Positions 51,075 through 63,139 of a stretch of 64,000 nucleotides of DNA are shown here, in pieces. This DNA is from Sipunculus nudus (Eukaryota; Annelida; Sipuncula; Golfingiida; Sipunculidae). The position numbers and the translations under genes were made by a program. Each line of letters starts with the position of its first letter. The stretch's first letter is position 1. The stretch covers positions 99,875,642 through 99,939,641 of the forward strand of contig CM049306.1 in assembly GCA_026874595.1 (NCBI GenBank), given 5' to 3'. The notes below the pieces were generated by a model, which worked only from the letters and a program-made list of their open reading frames with translations, was not told the origin of the DNA and searched no databases.

Positions 51075-51791
51075 TCTAGGGGGAAGGGGCGTGTCAGATT
51101 TTCCGTAAATCATTTTCGATACAATACGTTTGTAAAGGAAAGTGAACCTATTGGTGCAATTACAATATTATAATTTTAAAACTAATAATAGGCAGCAAGA
51201 GTTTCACTGATGTCGGAGACGTCGTGCATTTCTCCCCAGGTGTGCATGAACAGTTGAGGCATCTTACGTACGAGCTTGGAAGGTGATATTAATCACTGTA
51301 TTTGTGGCGATTGTTATGATGCAGGTGCTAATAGAATTGAGGTTAAAATATGTGGCTGACTACCTTTGTGATCACGTGGTAGTGGTTTTACATCTCTGCA
51401 AAATGTAAAAGTGCATGCTGCATATATACCAGTTAAGAAATTATTAATTGCATGTTTTAATTTAACTTATCTTTCCAATTATCCCTTTATGAAGATTTGC
51501 AATTAAAAAAAATAAATGGGGGCATGTATACATCCAATATCCGAGCAATATGTGGCATATGTAATTTTTATATAATATAATGTAATTTAAATCACAGAAA
51601 CCAATCTCTATTTAAATATATGTTATTTCAGCCGTTGTGTGTTCATGTCGCATCACCGTACCAGATCACCATGTATTTTTATACATTATCATCGTCATCA
51701 GATTCACATTGTGTCATCAGTTTGTTAGTGTATCATCTTGTTTCAGTCTACACCTTCACTATGTTCGGGCCAGGCCACTGGCTTTATAAAT

Positions 51792-51797
51792 AATAAA
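51792..51797 (+). terminator. Candidate FBXL14 polyadenylation signal
   Basis: AATAAA on the sense strand 1.3 kb after the FBXL14 stop, followed by T/GT-rich sequence. An earlier AATAAA is near 51513. Between the stop and here lies a 77-bp (TA)n tract that would be part of a long 3' UTR. Choice between the sites is a guess. Confidence 0.3.
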
Positions 51798-51933
51798 AGT
51801 ATTTCTGTATATAGCTGTATTCTCTTATTATTCTAAAGCTCTCACAAGGTGTTAACTCTTGTGGGCTTGAAATATAAAAGAATCAAAATCCAATTTTAAA
51901 GGTATTAGGAATTTTTTTGTACAGGTCCTATGC

Positions 51934-52104
51934 TAGGGGCGGACCCGAGATTTTGCGAAATGGCCTTTCATAAAAACCACAGCTGCAGGAAAAGTGAGGG
52001 TAGCCGCACCAATTGAATTCTTGGAGGATGCAAAGAGTATTAACTTTAAACATTCGAGGGGATGGGTGAAACCCTTAACAACCCCCCCCCCGGACCAGCC
52101 CCTT
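51934..52104. mobile_element. Degraded hAT-like MITE
   Basis: Left end TAGGGGCGGACC and right end GGACCAGCCCCTTG are imperfect inverted repeats with the same GGGGCGGA core as the 18915 element; a poly-C tract lies near the right end as in that copy. No target duplication is seen. Confidence 0.45.
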
Positions 52105-52583
52105 GTATATATAAAACTGAAGACTCATAATTTACCTTACGTAAGTTTGACAAATTTGCAGCCGGACATGTCTGGAAAAGTCATTTACCAATCAAAATTT
52201 GCTCTAAAACTCATTTGAAAAGCTGTTGAGCTAAACACACAAATAAGCGAAAATCTTGAAACAAAAAAAAAAGATTTGCAAGTAGATAATGTCCTTATAT
52301 CTAAGGCCAAGAAAAAAAATAAGGTATGGTTCTCAGGCACTTTTTTTCAGAAATCAGTGCGGGCGGGCGGTATTTTATTTTTGACCTTTTTTTGAATGTT
52401 TCGATTAAAATGTCATAGGATCAGAGAAAAGCATGAAAATAATTTATTTTTGCTAAAACAGGTAAAAGCACTACAAAAATTGTTTAATTTTTCTTCTTGA
52501 AAGATGAAAAGCAAAAAAAGTTTTGATGCGGGGGTTTAAAATTGACGCGGCCGGTGCCTGAGAACTATACCTTTAATTTTTTA

Positions 52584-55203
52584 AGCTCAGCTGACTATAA
52601 GTCATCTGAGCTATAGTCGTGGTCCATTGTCCGTCGTCTGTCCGTCCGTCCGTCCGTAAATGTGGCACGTTTTGAAACCGTAAGACCTAGGAATCCAAAA
52701 TTCTGCATAATGTTAGATGTCCCCAAGATCTCCTACCAAGCCGAAAACTGGGTCTTTGCGACTTCGTTCCCTTGAGAAATTACGGGAAAACCTCAATTTT
52801 TTATTAAAAACCTATTTTCACACTTCAGGACTGCTTAATATCACAACCACTCATCTGTTTTTCCTCATATTTACCATATTTTCCTAATATTTAAATATTC
52901 CCCTATATAGTTCCTATGTACATGCCAGAAATTATGTCTGTATTATATAATTTAAAAAAGTTATGGGCCCAAACATAATGCATTTTGTAAAAAATCAGGA
53001 AAGATATTTGATCACTTAACACAAAACACGTAAAGCTATGGACTTTTTTCCAGTAATATAACTTTAATTAATCAAAATTAAATTGTATACCCAAAATTAG
53101 ACCAAAATCTTTTTAATTTTTTTTTTAAATATTAACAAAAATAAAAAATTGGTACCTTAAATTTTGCCCAACTTTGACCATGGCACGTTTTTTTCCTGTT
53201 AGTACTGTGGATTTAATTTTCACAGCATGTTTTTGTTAGCATTTTGTCTGTTAACACAAAAAATTTGAAACCAGTTGATCAAAAACTGTAGATTTTATTC
53301 AAGTTTTTAAGCACCATGTGACATATTGTTTACATCAAGCTAGCGTTATGCAGTTTGCAAGAGCTCAGCTCCCCAGCTTCAGCTCTCAGTTCCTAAAATT
53401 TGGCATACAATAAGTTGTCTCCAAATCCCCTTCCATGCCAAGAATTTGGTCACTTGGACTTAATACCTTCGAGATATTAATGAAAAACTTCATTTTTCCA
53501 TAAAAACCCATTGTTTCACTTCAAGACTGCCTAATATTAAAACCACTGATCTGACTTTAATCATATATAATATACATATTTTTCTATACATTCTCTATGC
53601 ACATGCCAGAAATGATGTCAGTATTGCCTAATTGTTTTAAGTTATGGGCCCAAACATAATTCACTTTGTAAAAAATCAAGAAATATATTTACTCCCTTAA
53701 CAAGAGGATTGCTGAAGCTAGAGATTTTTTGTCAGGGATGTAACATCATTTAATCAAGATTCAATTGAATACCCAAAATTAATTCTGAATTTTTCAAATT
53801 TTATAAGTTATTAGTATAAATATAGTTTAGTACCTTAAATTTGGCACGTTTGTTTCCTGTGAGCACTGTTGATATAATTTTCATATCATGCACACATAAG
53901 GATTTCAGCTTTTTAGTTTAGAAAGCTGAAAGAAATTGGCCAAAAATTGTAGCTTTTATTAATGTTTATATATTAGACCATGTCAGACCTTAGCTCTCCC
54001 CAGCCCCTCTTGAGTCACCTGTATGTTGACCTTGTTGACCTTTCATCAAATTATGCACGCTTCAGGCGAGGCATATACTGAGGCAGCCAGGCAGCTTATG
54101 GCCAGCCACATTTGATCCAGAAGTTCAACCCAACTCATCTAGTAGTTTTAACTAACAACATAACAATAAACATTAAATTAATAAATTTTTATTGGTTTTT
54201 TATAACAAATTAAAGAAAAATAGAAAAGGAATTTGTAAGTTGATAATAACAGGAAATTAACTTGCAGTAACTGATGTTATAAGAATCTTGTATCGATTGA
54301 TAGAATGTCACGTATTCCAAATAACACCATGCAGTCACCTTTGGTATTTTTCAGTTCAATTTTAATGATAAAAAAAATAAAAAATCATTATTCATTACAA
54401 ATCATTAGGGATCATATGAAGGAAATTAATGATAGACAAAGATGCAGTTGATAATATTAATCTAGATTCCTGCTGTGTCTAGTTTGTACATTGATGTGAA
54501 ATTAGTCCAAAATGAATATATTACATTTATTTATTTTAATATGAATAAAAGCCATAAAGCCAGGTACCTATGATCATTATTTAAATGTGTGATTTTGTAT
54601 ATTCTGGATTCTCAACATCATTGTTTGGTGAAAACTGAATAAATACCAGACATGGTGTGAATACTTTGCAAATATATTTGAATACGAATATGAATATGTA
54701 CTCCATTATAAAATTTCTTGCATAAGAATGGGAATTCAGGTAAAAATGAAAGTATATGAATATCAGTGCAAATACTTTCAAAATGTATTCATGAATGCAT
54801 TCATGAATATATTCTTTGATATTATTTTAATAATCATTTCAGTTGTATTTTATTTTAAAAAATCATATGATTCTCATATTATTTTTTATAAAAATGTTAT
54901 TTTGGACAATTTGTAATTATTGTTAATAAATACTTAAACTCTTATATTATATGTTCTGCTTATAAGTTATATGGCCAAGTCAAAATCTGTGTGACAATAG
55001 CACTCCATTTGTTAATAAAATAAATGAAATCAATCCTCTTCCCTGTCTCCAAAGATACTATCAAAATCATACATAAGCTAAACACCAACAACTCATAATA
55101 CAGCTTATATTTATTTCCACACAAAACAAGCATGTGTCTCATTTCCAAATCATATTTTTTATCATATATAACAGCTGAGCGCCGTGACCCATGGGTCCCT
55201 TGT
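52584..55203 (-). mobile_element. Composite repeat, second family, copy B
   Basis: Inverted relative to the copy at 15853. Its 3' hairpin is at 52584-52612 (AGCTCAGCTGACT / AGTCATCTGAGCT, loop ATA) with a (GACG)n-type tract next to it (52629-52658). Its 5' end is at about 55203, with GACCCATGG and GCTCAGCTG read on the minus strand at 55196-55173. The inside holds a roughly 680-bp repeated segment. Pairing of the two termini over 2.6 kb is inferred from their consistent order in the other copies. Confidence 0.5.
52690..53990. repeat. Two diverged 680-bp tandem segments inside copy B
   Basis: CATGCCAGAAAT with matching surroundings (GTTATGGGCCCAAACATAAT) occurs at 52922 and 53602. Divergence is considerable. 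Confidence 0.8.
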
Positions 55204-56080
55204 TTTTTGGCCTAATCCTGCAAATGCGACCCATTCAGAATACACATTATTCAATGTACTGCGCCACTGGATTTAATGAAGAAGTGTAAGCTTGTATCAA
55301 AATAAAGTGTAAAATTAATGCCAAATAGCGCAAATTTGGACATTTTTACTGCATGCGATACTCAATTGTATCCCCAGACAAAATCGGGGGATACACTGTT
55401 TTCATGACGGTCCCGCCGCCGCATATAAATCTTGTTTGCGCGATAACTCAAAAATATTTCTTTACCAAACTTGGTATATGTACAAATGTATAGATATGGG
55501 CGAGAGGACGACGCCTATTTAAAATGAGGTCATGACCTTTACTAGGAGAGTGTCCTTGACCTTGAATAGGTCCAATTTTGGGGAGAATAACTAATTCTTA
55601 AATATCTCAAGAAATCTTGCATGGATTGATCCCAAATTCAAGTTGCTCGAAGATCATGGATAGGGTTGTCATGTTCCAGAAACTGGTGGCGCCACCTATT
55701 ATTCTTTACTTGTTTTCGTACCTTTTAATACCCCAAAATTGTCACTTGACAGTTCTGTGAGCATTATAAGTAAAAAACTAATGGACAGATTTCTTTTATA
55801 TTATGCATATACATAGATATGGGTTATGGGATGATGTTTATTTAAATTGGGGTCATGACCTTTCCTATGAGAGTGGCCTTGACCTTGAATATTGCCATAT
55901 ATGGTGAAAATCACACAAAAGCATTAATATCTCAATAAGAGATGCATGGATTGGTCCAAAAATCACACAAATTCTTAATTATATCAAGAAATCTTGCAAA
56001 GATTGATCCCAAAATCAAGTTGTTCGAAGATCATGGATAGGGTTGTCATGTTCTAGAAACTGGTGGCGCCACCTATTATT

Positions 56081-57833
56081 GTATCCGCCAAAACAGAGTT
56101 TTGCGGATACTATGTTTTCAGCTGCACGCCGCCGCCGCCGCCGCCGCCGCGTAGGTTTCCGGGGAACTCCTCCGTAACCGTTGGGCGGAATTTTACGAAA
56201 CCCGGGATTATGTTCGGGTCACATGTGAACTGCTGCGCCCCGATTTTGTTTTGACCTCTGACCTTTCCTCTGCGCTCTGCGTCCGTTTGTGCGTCTGTTT
56301 CCACACATAAACCCACATATCTCGGGAACCGTTTGACGGATCAGGAAAATTTTTCTGCACAAATGTAGCCCTTGGAGAGCTTTATAACATACACAAAAAT
56401 GGTGGCGCCACCTGCAACCATGTTTGCACAGTGTCCATCTGTTCGTCTGCCTTGGGTTAAAATCACTCATATCTCTGCAGTGACTTGACTAATTCACCTG
56501 AAATTTGGCATGCGTACACATCCTGGATAGCTTTTCTGATTTTGTGACAGGTGGCGCCACCTACATTCACGTTTACGCTGCAGACATCCAAGCTCATATC
56601 TCGGGAACCGTTTGACCGATCAGGAAAAATTTTTTTGCACAAATGTAGCCCTTGGAGAGCTTTATAACATACACAAAAAATGGTGGCGCCACCTGCAACC
56701 ATGTTTGCACAGTGTCCATCTGTTCGTCTGCCTTGGGTTAAAATCACTCATTTCTCTGCAGTGACTTGACTAATTCACCCGAAATTTGGCATGCGTATAC
56801 ATCCTGGATAGCTTTTCTGATTTTGTGACAGGTGGCGCCACCTACATTCACGTTTACGCTGCAGACATCCAAGCTCATATCTCGGGAACCGTTTGACCTA
56901 TCGGGAAATTTTTTTTGCACAAATGTAGCCCTTGGAGAGCTTTATAACATACACAAAAAATGGTGGCGCCACCTGCAACCGTATTTGCACAGTGTCCATC
57001 TGTTTGTCTGCCTTGGGTTAAAATCACTCATATCTCTGCAGTGACTTGACTAATTCACCTGAAATTCGGCATGCGTATACATCCTGGATAGCTTTTCTGA
57101 TTTTATGACAGGTGGCGCCACCTACATTCACGTTTACGCTGCAGACATCCAAGCTCATATCTCGGGAACCGTTTGACCGATCAGGAAATTTTTTTTGCAC
57201 AAATGTAGCCCTTGGAGAGCTTTATAATATACGCAAAACTGGTGGCGCCATCTACAGCCATTTTTGCACAGCTCCTGTTTGTTTGTCTGCCATGGGATAA
57301 AATCACTCATATCTCGGCAGTGGTTTGACATATCTGGCTAAAATTTTGCAGGTTTATACATCCCCGACAGCTCTCTTGATTTTATGGCAGGTGGAGCCAC
57401 CTGCATTCTAGTTTATGCAGCAGACATCCAAGCTCATATCTTGGGAACGGATTGGGCCAAAGTTTTGCATGTGTATAGTTCTCACATAGCTCTTTATCAT
57501 ACGCAAAACTGGTGCCGTCACCTGCAACCATTTTTGCTCAGTGTCCATCTGATTGTCTGCCACGGGCTAAAATCACTCATATACATGTAGTAGTTTGATT
57601 TATCTGCCTTAAATTTTGCATATGTATACAACTGGGACGGCTTTCTGGAAAATTGTGGTGGGGGGGGGGGGGGGGGGGGGCAACCTTCATACACAATTTG
57701 GCTGCAGACATCCATGCTAATATGCAAAACTTCCCTCTATTTCCCCTTGCCACTTAATCCATGCCTCACTTCACCCGTTCCACTCTGATTTAGGCGGATA
57801 CACGTAGTTGCTTGTCGACTACCCATATTCTAG
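56081..57833 (+). mobile_element. Helentron-like element copy 3, nested inside copy 2
   Basis: Starts GTATCCGCC after TT. A long 5' hairpin spans 56081-56110 (GTATCCGC / GCGGATAC plus AAAAC / GTTTT). A GCC triplet tract (56128-56150) and a core of five roughly 280-bp units follow, then a long poly-G tract (57658-57680). GGCGGATAC (57793-57801), the inverse of the 5' end, lies 32 bp inside the 3' end. A 3' hairpin (57804-57822, 7-bp stem with one T-G pair) is followed by 7 nt and CTAG (57830-57833), then TT. Spacing of these parts matches the 12871-15196 element almost exactly although their sequences differ, so both are intact examples of one architecture. Confidence 0.68.
56300..57600 (+). 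repeat. Core minisatellite of copy 3, period about 280 bp, five units
   Basis: AAATCACTCA recurs at 56460, 56741, 57021, 57300 and 57570. The first three units are nearly identical and the last two diverged. Each good unit holds two copies of GGTGGCGCCACC about 131-149 bp apart, so the unit has two related halves. Confidence 0.95.
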
Positions 57834-58340
57834 TTCTTTACTTGTTTTCGTGCCTTTTAATACCCCCAAAATTGCCACTAGACAGTACTGTGAGCATTAT
57901 AAGTCAAAAACTAATGGACAGATTTCTTTTATATTATGCATATAATTAGATATCGGTTATTGGAAAATGTTTATTTAAATTGGGGTCATGACCTTTCCTA
58001 TGAGAATGGCCTTGACCTTGAATATTGCCATATATGGTGTAAATCACACAAAATCATTAATATCTCAATAAAGGATTCATGGAATGGTCTAAAATCAACT
58101 TGACAGAAGATCTTGGATAGTTTTGTCATGTACCGGAAACTGCTGGCGCCACCTGTTATTCTTTTGCTTGTTTTCGTACCGTTTAATACCCCATCATCTC
58201 CACTTAACAGTACTGTGAGCACTATAAGTCAAAAACTAATGGGCAGATTTCTTTCATATTATGCATATACATAGGGGATGATGTATATATAAATTGAGGT
58301 CATGACCTTTTCTATAAGAGTGACCTTTTCTAAGAGTGGT
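57834..58340 (+). repeat. Displaced right part of copy 2
   Basis: Matches 55696-55900 and the reverse complement of 14640-14850 (ACTAATGGACAGATTTCTTT, GGGGTCATGACCTTTCCTAT). It contains a second unit from about 58140, again with a GGCGCCACC motif. Confidence 0.85.
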
Positions 58341-59037
58341 CAGATATTAATTTTTGCTGAAGATGGGGGGGGGGGGGCGCTATCCTTAAAGGGGGGGGGG
58401 GGAATATCTAGTTCTAAACAAGCTTCAGGTTTCGGTATAGATATTCCAGTATTCCATATTTCCAGTGATTTTGTAAAACATTGGCAAGGTCGCAGAAAAA
58501 AATTATCGCTAATAAAATGGCACTATTAATATATATTATATGCATCAGTTTATCAAACCCTATCACTGGCACAGGGAGATGCGCTCATAGATAAAGGTAG
58601 GTTCAAACCATGGGCGTGTTTTGAAGGATGTGTTTGCTACATTTATTAAAGAGAGTTCTTGTAATTTCACAGAAACAGTTTTGGTTCAATGAAACCTTGA
58701 CTCTGTTAAGTGTAGAAAGATGGCCGACTTATATATATCATATACCCGTTATCCATGGAGCAAATTGATGAGAATCATACAAAAGAACTGCGAGAAAGAA
58801 GAAGCAACTCAAACAAGTGGCTCCCCAGACAATTTATGGAATGCCTACTAGGGGGCGCCAAACATGATACCCAATTATAGTTTAATTTACAAATACTTAT
58901 TTCTTTCATTGAAAAGTTTACATTAAGGTAATATTTGTATTTTAATGTGATACAGATACAGATTAGAAATTTACCATTCACTTGTAGTTTATGTAATTAA
59001 GCTATAATTCAGCGTCGTCCGTACGTTAACCCATACT

Positions 59038-59460
59038 ATCTCAAAAACGGCAGGAGCTAACATCACCAAATTTTATGCAAAAAATTAGGCATCTAAAAAA
59101 CTCTATCAGATTTTGCTTATTTTTTTCCCATCTGCATTTACTTAAATTTTAAAGGGGAAAAATCTAAAAAAAAAAACTTTAAAAATCTTCTCCGAAATTG
59201 TCCAGCTAAATTGTTCAAAATTTCACAGGAATAATATTTAGAACAATCTCTATCAAATTTATTCGAATGGTTCCAGTTCGGTGAATTTTGGCCGAGTTAC
59301 AGGAAGCTGAACTTAGTCATTTGGTCAAAAAAGGATACTAAAATTACAATTTCAGAAACGGCTGGAGCTATTATCACCAAATTTTATGCAAATGTTTGTC
59401 ACATGACTCATATTTGAAATTGCAGTTTTTGTGGCGCCACCTACATCGACTTGTTTTTTA
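59038..59460. repeat. Two diverged repeat units about 311 bp apart
   Basis: ACGGCAGGAGCT at 59047 and ACGGCTGGAGCT at 59358 are each followed by ATCACCAAATTTTATGCAAA. The second unit continues to GTGGCGCCACCTA, linking it to the palindrome-bearing minisatellites. Confidence 0.7.
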
Positions 59461-59908
59461 CGGGCAAAAACCTCATAATTTTAGCCTCTTTCAGTTTAAA
59501 AAAATTTTTTATGAAACTGTTCATCTGGACCGTTTAATTTTTTACAAGAGTTATCCTAGGGTAGGGCTCTTTTAATCATATAAGAATAGATTGCGTTCGT
59601 TTATTTTTGGTAGAGTCATAGAATGCTGAATTTATTCTTGTAGCCATTAGTAAGCATATTTCAAACTGAGGGCTGCAATAGTCTTCTTCTGCGAAAATAT
59701 TGTTTCAACTTCTGTAACATTGCACAAATATGATTCTTAGGAGGCCTTTGTTCAAGTTTACTTAAATGATTTTTTGCAGATATATTGGACCTTTAACGAT
59801 GAAAAGACTGTATCTTTTATTATTCTAAACATTTTGATAAAAAAAATCTTACGAATATGTCAGTTTGAGAAAAAGCATCGGAGCCAAAGTCTTTCATTAT
59901 GTGTAAAC

Positions 59909-60062
59909 AGATTTACCAACAGGCCAAGATTGTGTCTGTATACATAAATAGCTTGGCAGACTGCCAACTATTTCAGATAAAGCAACAGGCCAAAGGTCAG
60001 TCTGGATCTATTTATAGATTCGACAGACTGCCAACTGTATCAGATTAGGCAACAGGTCAAGA
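59909..60062. repeat. Short tandem repeat, period about 66 bp
   Basis: CAACAGG recurs at 59917, 59983 and 60050 with shared CAGACTGCCAAC segments between. One unit has the small dyad TTGGCAGACTGCCAA. Confidence 0.7.
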
Positions 60063-60224
60063 GTTCATTCAGTGCAACCAGGTGCATGTCAAGAATTCAC
60101 TCAGTGCAGTAGCTGCAGCAAGCAATTTATTACAGTTCACTCGAGGCATCTGCCTGCCTAAGCTGAGCTTGGTCAGCCCAGTGCACCTAATGTATTTGCC
60201 TAATATTTTGACTTGTTCATGAAT

Positions 60225-60780
60225 CTTTGATGGCTTTCTCGTACACAACACTGGTGTCGCCACCTACAATGACTTTTGCACAGTGTATGTCCCAGCTTAT
60301 TACTCAGGAGGAATTTGATATATCAGCTTGAAATTGTGCATATTTATACATATCGGGTAGCTTCATGGGATACAAGACTGGCGTTGCCACCTACAATAAA
60401 TTTTGCACAGTGTATGTCCCTGCTTATTTTTTTAGGAGGAATTTGATATATCAGCCTGAAATTGGGCATATGTATACATCTCAGATAGCCTTGTCGTATG
60501 CAGGACAGGTGGCGCCACGTACAATTATTGTATGCTCTTGCTTATTCATTAGGCCTGACATTTAGGCCTGAAATTATATATGTCGATACATATCGGATAG
60601 TTTTGTTGTATGCAAGACTTGTAGCGCCACATTCAATTGTTTTATGCATCTGTGCTTATAGCCAAACAGTAGTTTGAAGTATATGCCTGAAATTTTGCAT
60701 GTCCATACATCTTTGATGACTTTCTCGTACACAAGACTGATGGTGCAAACTACAATCATTTGTCTGTTGTGTGTACCTAT
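60225..60780. repeat. Degenerate array related to the nested element's core, period about 120 bp
   Basis: Decayed forms of GGTGGCGCCACC lie near 60252, 60383, 60508 and 60621, each followed by TACAAT or similar; the first two are followed by TTTTGCACAGTGTATGTCC, and a GAAATT-GCATAT segment recurs. The same words make up the 280-bp units at 56300-57600, so this looks like an older half-unit relic. Confidence 0.65.
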
Positions 60781-61178
60781 GCCAGTATTTCAGCAGTGAC
60801 GTTTGTGTAATTGGTGCATGTACTCAGGTTCAAAATGTTCAGTGCTTGCATTGTACATATATACTTATAACACATGTACTTGAAAAGTTATGGTCCAGCA
60901 TGGAAGCATGATACCTGATGTATATCCCATTGCACAGGTTCGCATTTGACATGTAGGCCTTGTTTATATAAACGTTATATAAACTTTATTCATTTAAAAT
61001 GGATTTTACAGCCAGTTATAAATAATACGAGGCCTTATCCATGCATGCATGGCTCAGATGGTACGTGCGCTAGTCTTTAGAATTTTATTTAAGCAAATTT
61101 AACTGCTGACCCCTTATCTTTATTGGTATGTGCACTTGTATAAAAGATGATTGTTCATTCCCCTTTAAATATGGCCCT

Positions 61179-61181
<3 letters not shown>

Positions 61182-61245
<64 letters not shown>
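61182..61245. repeat. (TA)n microsatellite, 64 bp
   Basis: Flanked by CAATATAT and ATATTGTA, so the tract and its edges form a long inverted repeat. Confidence 0.98.
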
Positions 61246-61248
<3 letters not shown>

Positions 61249-63139
61249 ACCGGTATATTCCGAATAATATTCCATTTAGGTAAAATTATCGAATGGCACT
61301 GCCTGTATACCAGGAATGCATTTCCCTTTAATGTTATAAATGACGACACACGTCTGTTTCTCACCCGGTAAAAATGTTTCTTTTACTTTTGTTTGTCCAG
61401 GAAATTCACCCTTCAGCGCACCCCCTCGCAACCCCACAATATCCCCCACCCCCACATGCACATTCAACCACTTAACCTCCGGGAAGCATCGCAAGTTGGC
61501 TCTTCTCCTCACTTATACTCTAAAAATACATCTGCAGATAAGCTACAAAGATACTAGATCAGAGCACAAAAAATATACAGAAACTCCTTCAAATATCTTG
61601 ACTTTCCTGATATAAGTATAAAGCATTTCCTGTTCCGTGGTACCTGCCTGTTCGGGATCATTGAAAGGTATTGACAGCTAAACATAAATATTGTCGATAA
61701 ATATAGCTGTAGACACACTTTAAAAGAGTCTTATTTTTCAACAGTATATATATATGTTACCGCCTATCGCCTCTATAGTTCGTGGAGCCGATGGAAACTA
61801 AATGGGTATAACTTACTGTATATACAATATCTCTAATTTCACGTTTAGTAATATTAAAATAATATTATGACGGAACAAATATATATTCGTTATTAAAGTA
61901 CATTAATATGATGGAACGGATTCGAAGTAAGAATTCTTTGGTATATTGACACATATAATTTGAAAACGGTAACATTTAAACAAAAATACTGATTTCTTAT
62001 TAAATTAAGTATATATAGTATATATAAATAAGCTGCTGTGTTTGAATGAATATATTACACACAAACGTTTGAGAAATAACATATATAATGTATGCATGCA
62101 TGAAGATTCCAGGTCTTTATCTTATATAAGACTCGTATATTAATTAAATAAATTCATTCGAATTATAACCTGCATAATTATGCTTGTATACAGAAGCGTA
62201 TATATATATATAGGATTGTATATACACGTGCACAGTCGAGGCATGCTTATTTATATACTCATTTCATTTCCCCCCAGTGTTTTACCGGATATGAACCTTT
62301 CATTGTATAAGAGGGTAGCGACCGAGCACTTTGTCCGACCGACCACCAATTAGAGAATAAACACCAACATCTCTTGTTTCTTCAACATTTTCACAAAACA
62401 TGCTTTCTTTGATGTGGTATTAAGGTGCGACTTCCTGTCCCTTTTATATTATTTGTAATGCTGAGTGTTTTCATTCTCCTTACAAATCGCGCTGTTTAAA
62501 CTACACTAATTGGGAGTAAGTGCAAACACTCATATATATGCTATACTGTCACCAAATCAAATCTGTGTTAGAGATATATATATAACCAACGCGCAGTTGT
62601 CTTCAAATTAAGCAGGGATGTAGAATTAAAAATTGCATTATATAGGAGAGGGAAATATGGGGTTAATAATAAATAAAAACGAAACCATCTTCCAGTTTGC
62701 ATGACACTTTTTAAGATAACGACCGACTCAATATCCGATCTGACCCCCCCCCCCCACCGGGACTGTAAAAACAAATGAAACAAATGTTTATTTATTCTTA
62801 AATCCCTTTGTAACTAACTAGTCAGAATTTTTAAGTAGACTACAGCTTAATTGTTTATTTATTTCTTTCGCTGTTGGTATTAATATTAATGGTTAAATGT
62901 TGTATTATATCTAGAAAGTAGTTAATGGATGGAAAATTTAAAACTTTCAACAATTTTATATTCTGTATACATTGATTTAATTCTTGTTTTTTTTTTAAAT
63001 AAAATTGATACATCTAAATTGTTGTCTAAATTTACTGTTAATATAATAAAATTATATATAATTTACAAGTATATAATATAGTGATATTTTATATATTAAT
63101 AATATATTAATGTACTATTAGTTTTAATATTAGTTTATG

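Larger units (their letters stand above)
50482..51933 (+). other. Presumed FBXL14 3' UTR and downstream spacer
   Basis: No second gene is seen. AT-rich, with one long (TA)n tract. The part up to about 51.8 kb may be transcribed as FBXL14 3' UTR. Confidence 0.4.
55368..58411 (+). mobile_element. Helentron-like element copy 2 (outer, interrupted)
   Basis: Begins GTATCCCCAGAC after TT, with a 5' hairpin at 55368-55394 and a short GCC tract. Over 55.4-55.9 kb it is the reverse complement of the left arm of the 12871-15196 element, about 40 kb away. It is split by another element at 56081-57833; the parent repeat resumes at 57834 with CTTTACTTGTTTTCGTGCC, the sequence that follows the same left flank in the uninterrupted unit at 55696. 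The 3' part ends in degraded poly-G tracts and CTAG at 58408-58411 followed by TT. Its 3' hairpin is not recognisable, so that end is uncertain. Confidence 0.55.

Noticed and set aside
13020-60780. Regular repeats considered as CRISPR
   Set aside because: Units of 120-680 bp without short spacers in eukaryotic DNA; these are minisatellites.
61030-61080. tRNA- or SINE-like A-box word (TGGCTCAGATGG)
   Set aside because: No B-box or cloverleaf partner follows; too weak to call.
1362-61371. Many 60-110 codon frames rich in Ile-Tyr, for example at 7777-8028, 35339-35680, 38919-39173 and 61147-61371
   Set aside because: They are (TA)n microsatellites read as codons; the non-repeat parts have no domain and occur on both strands.
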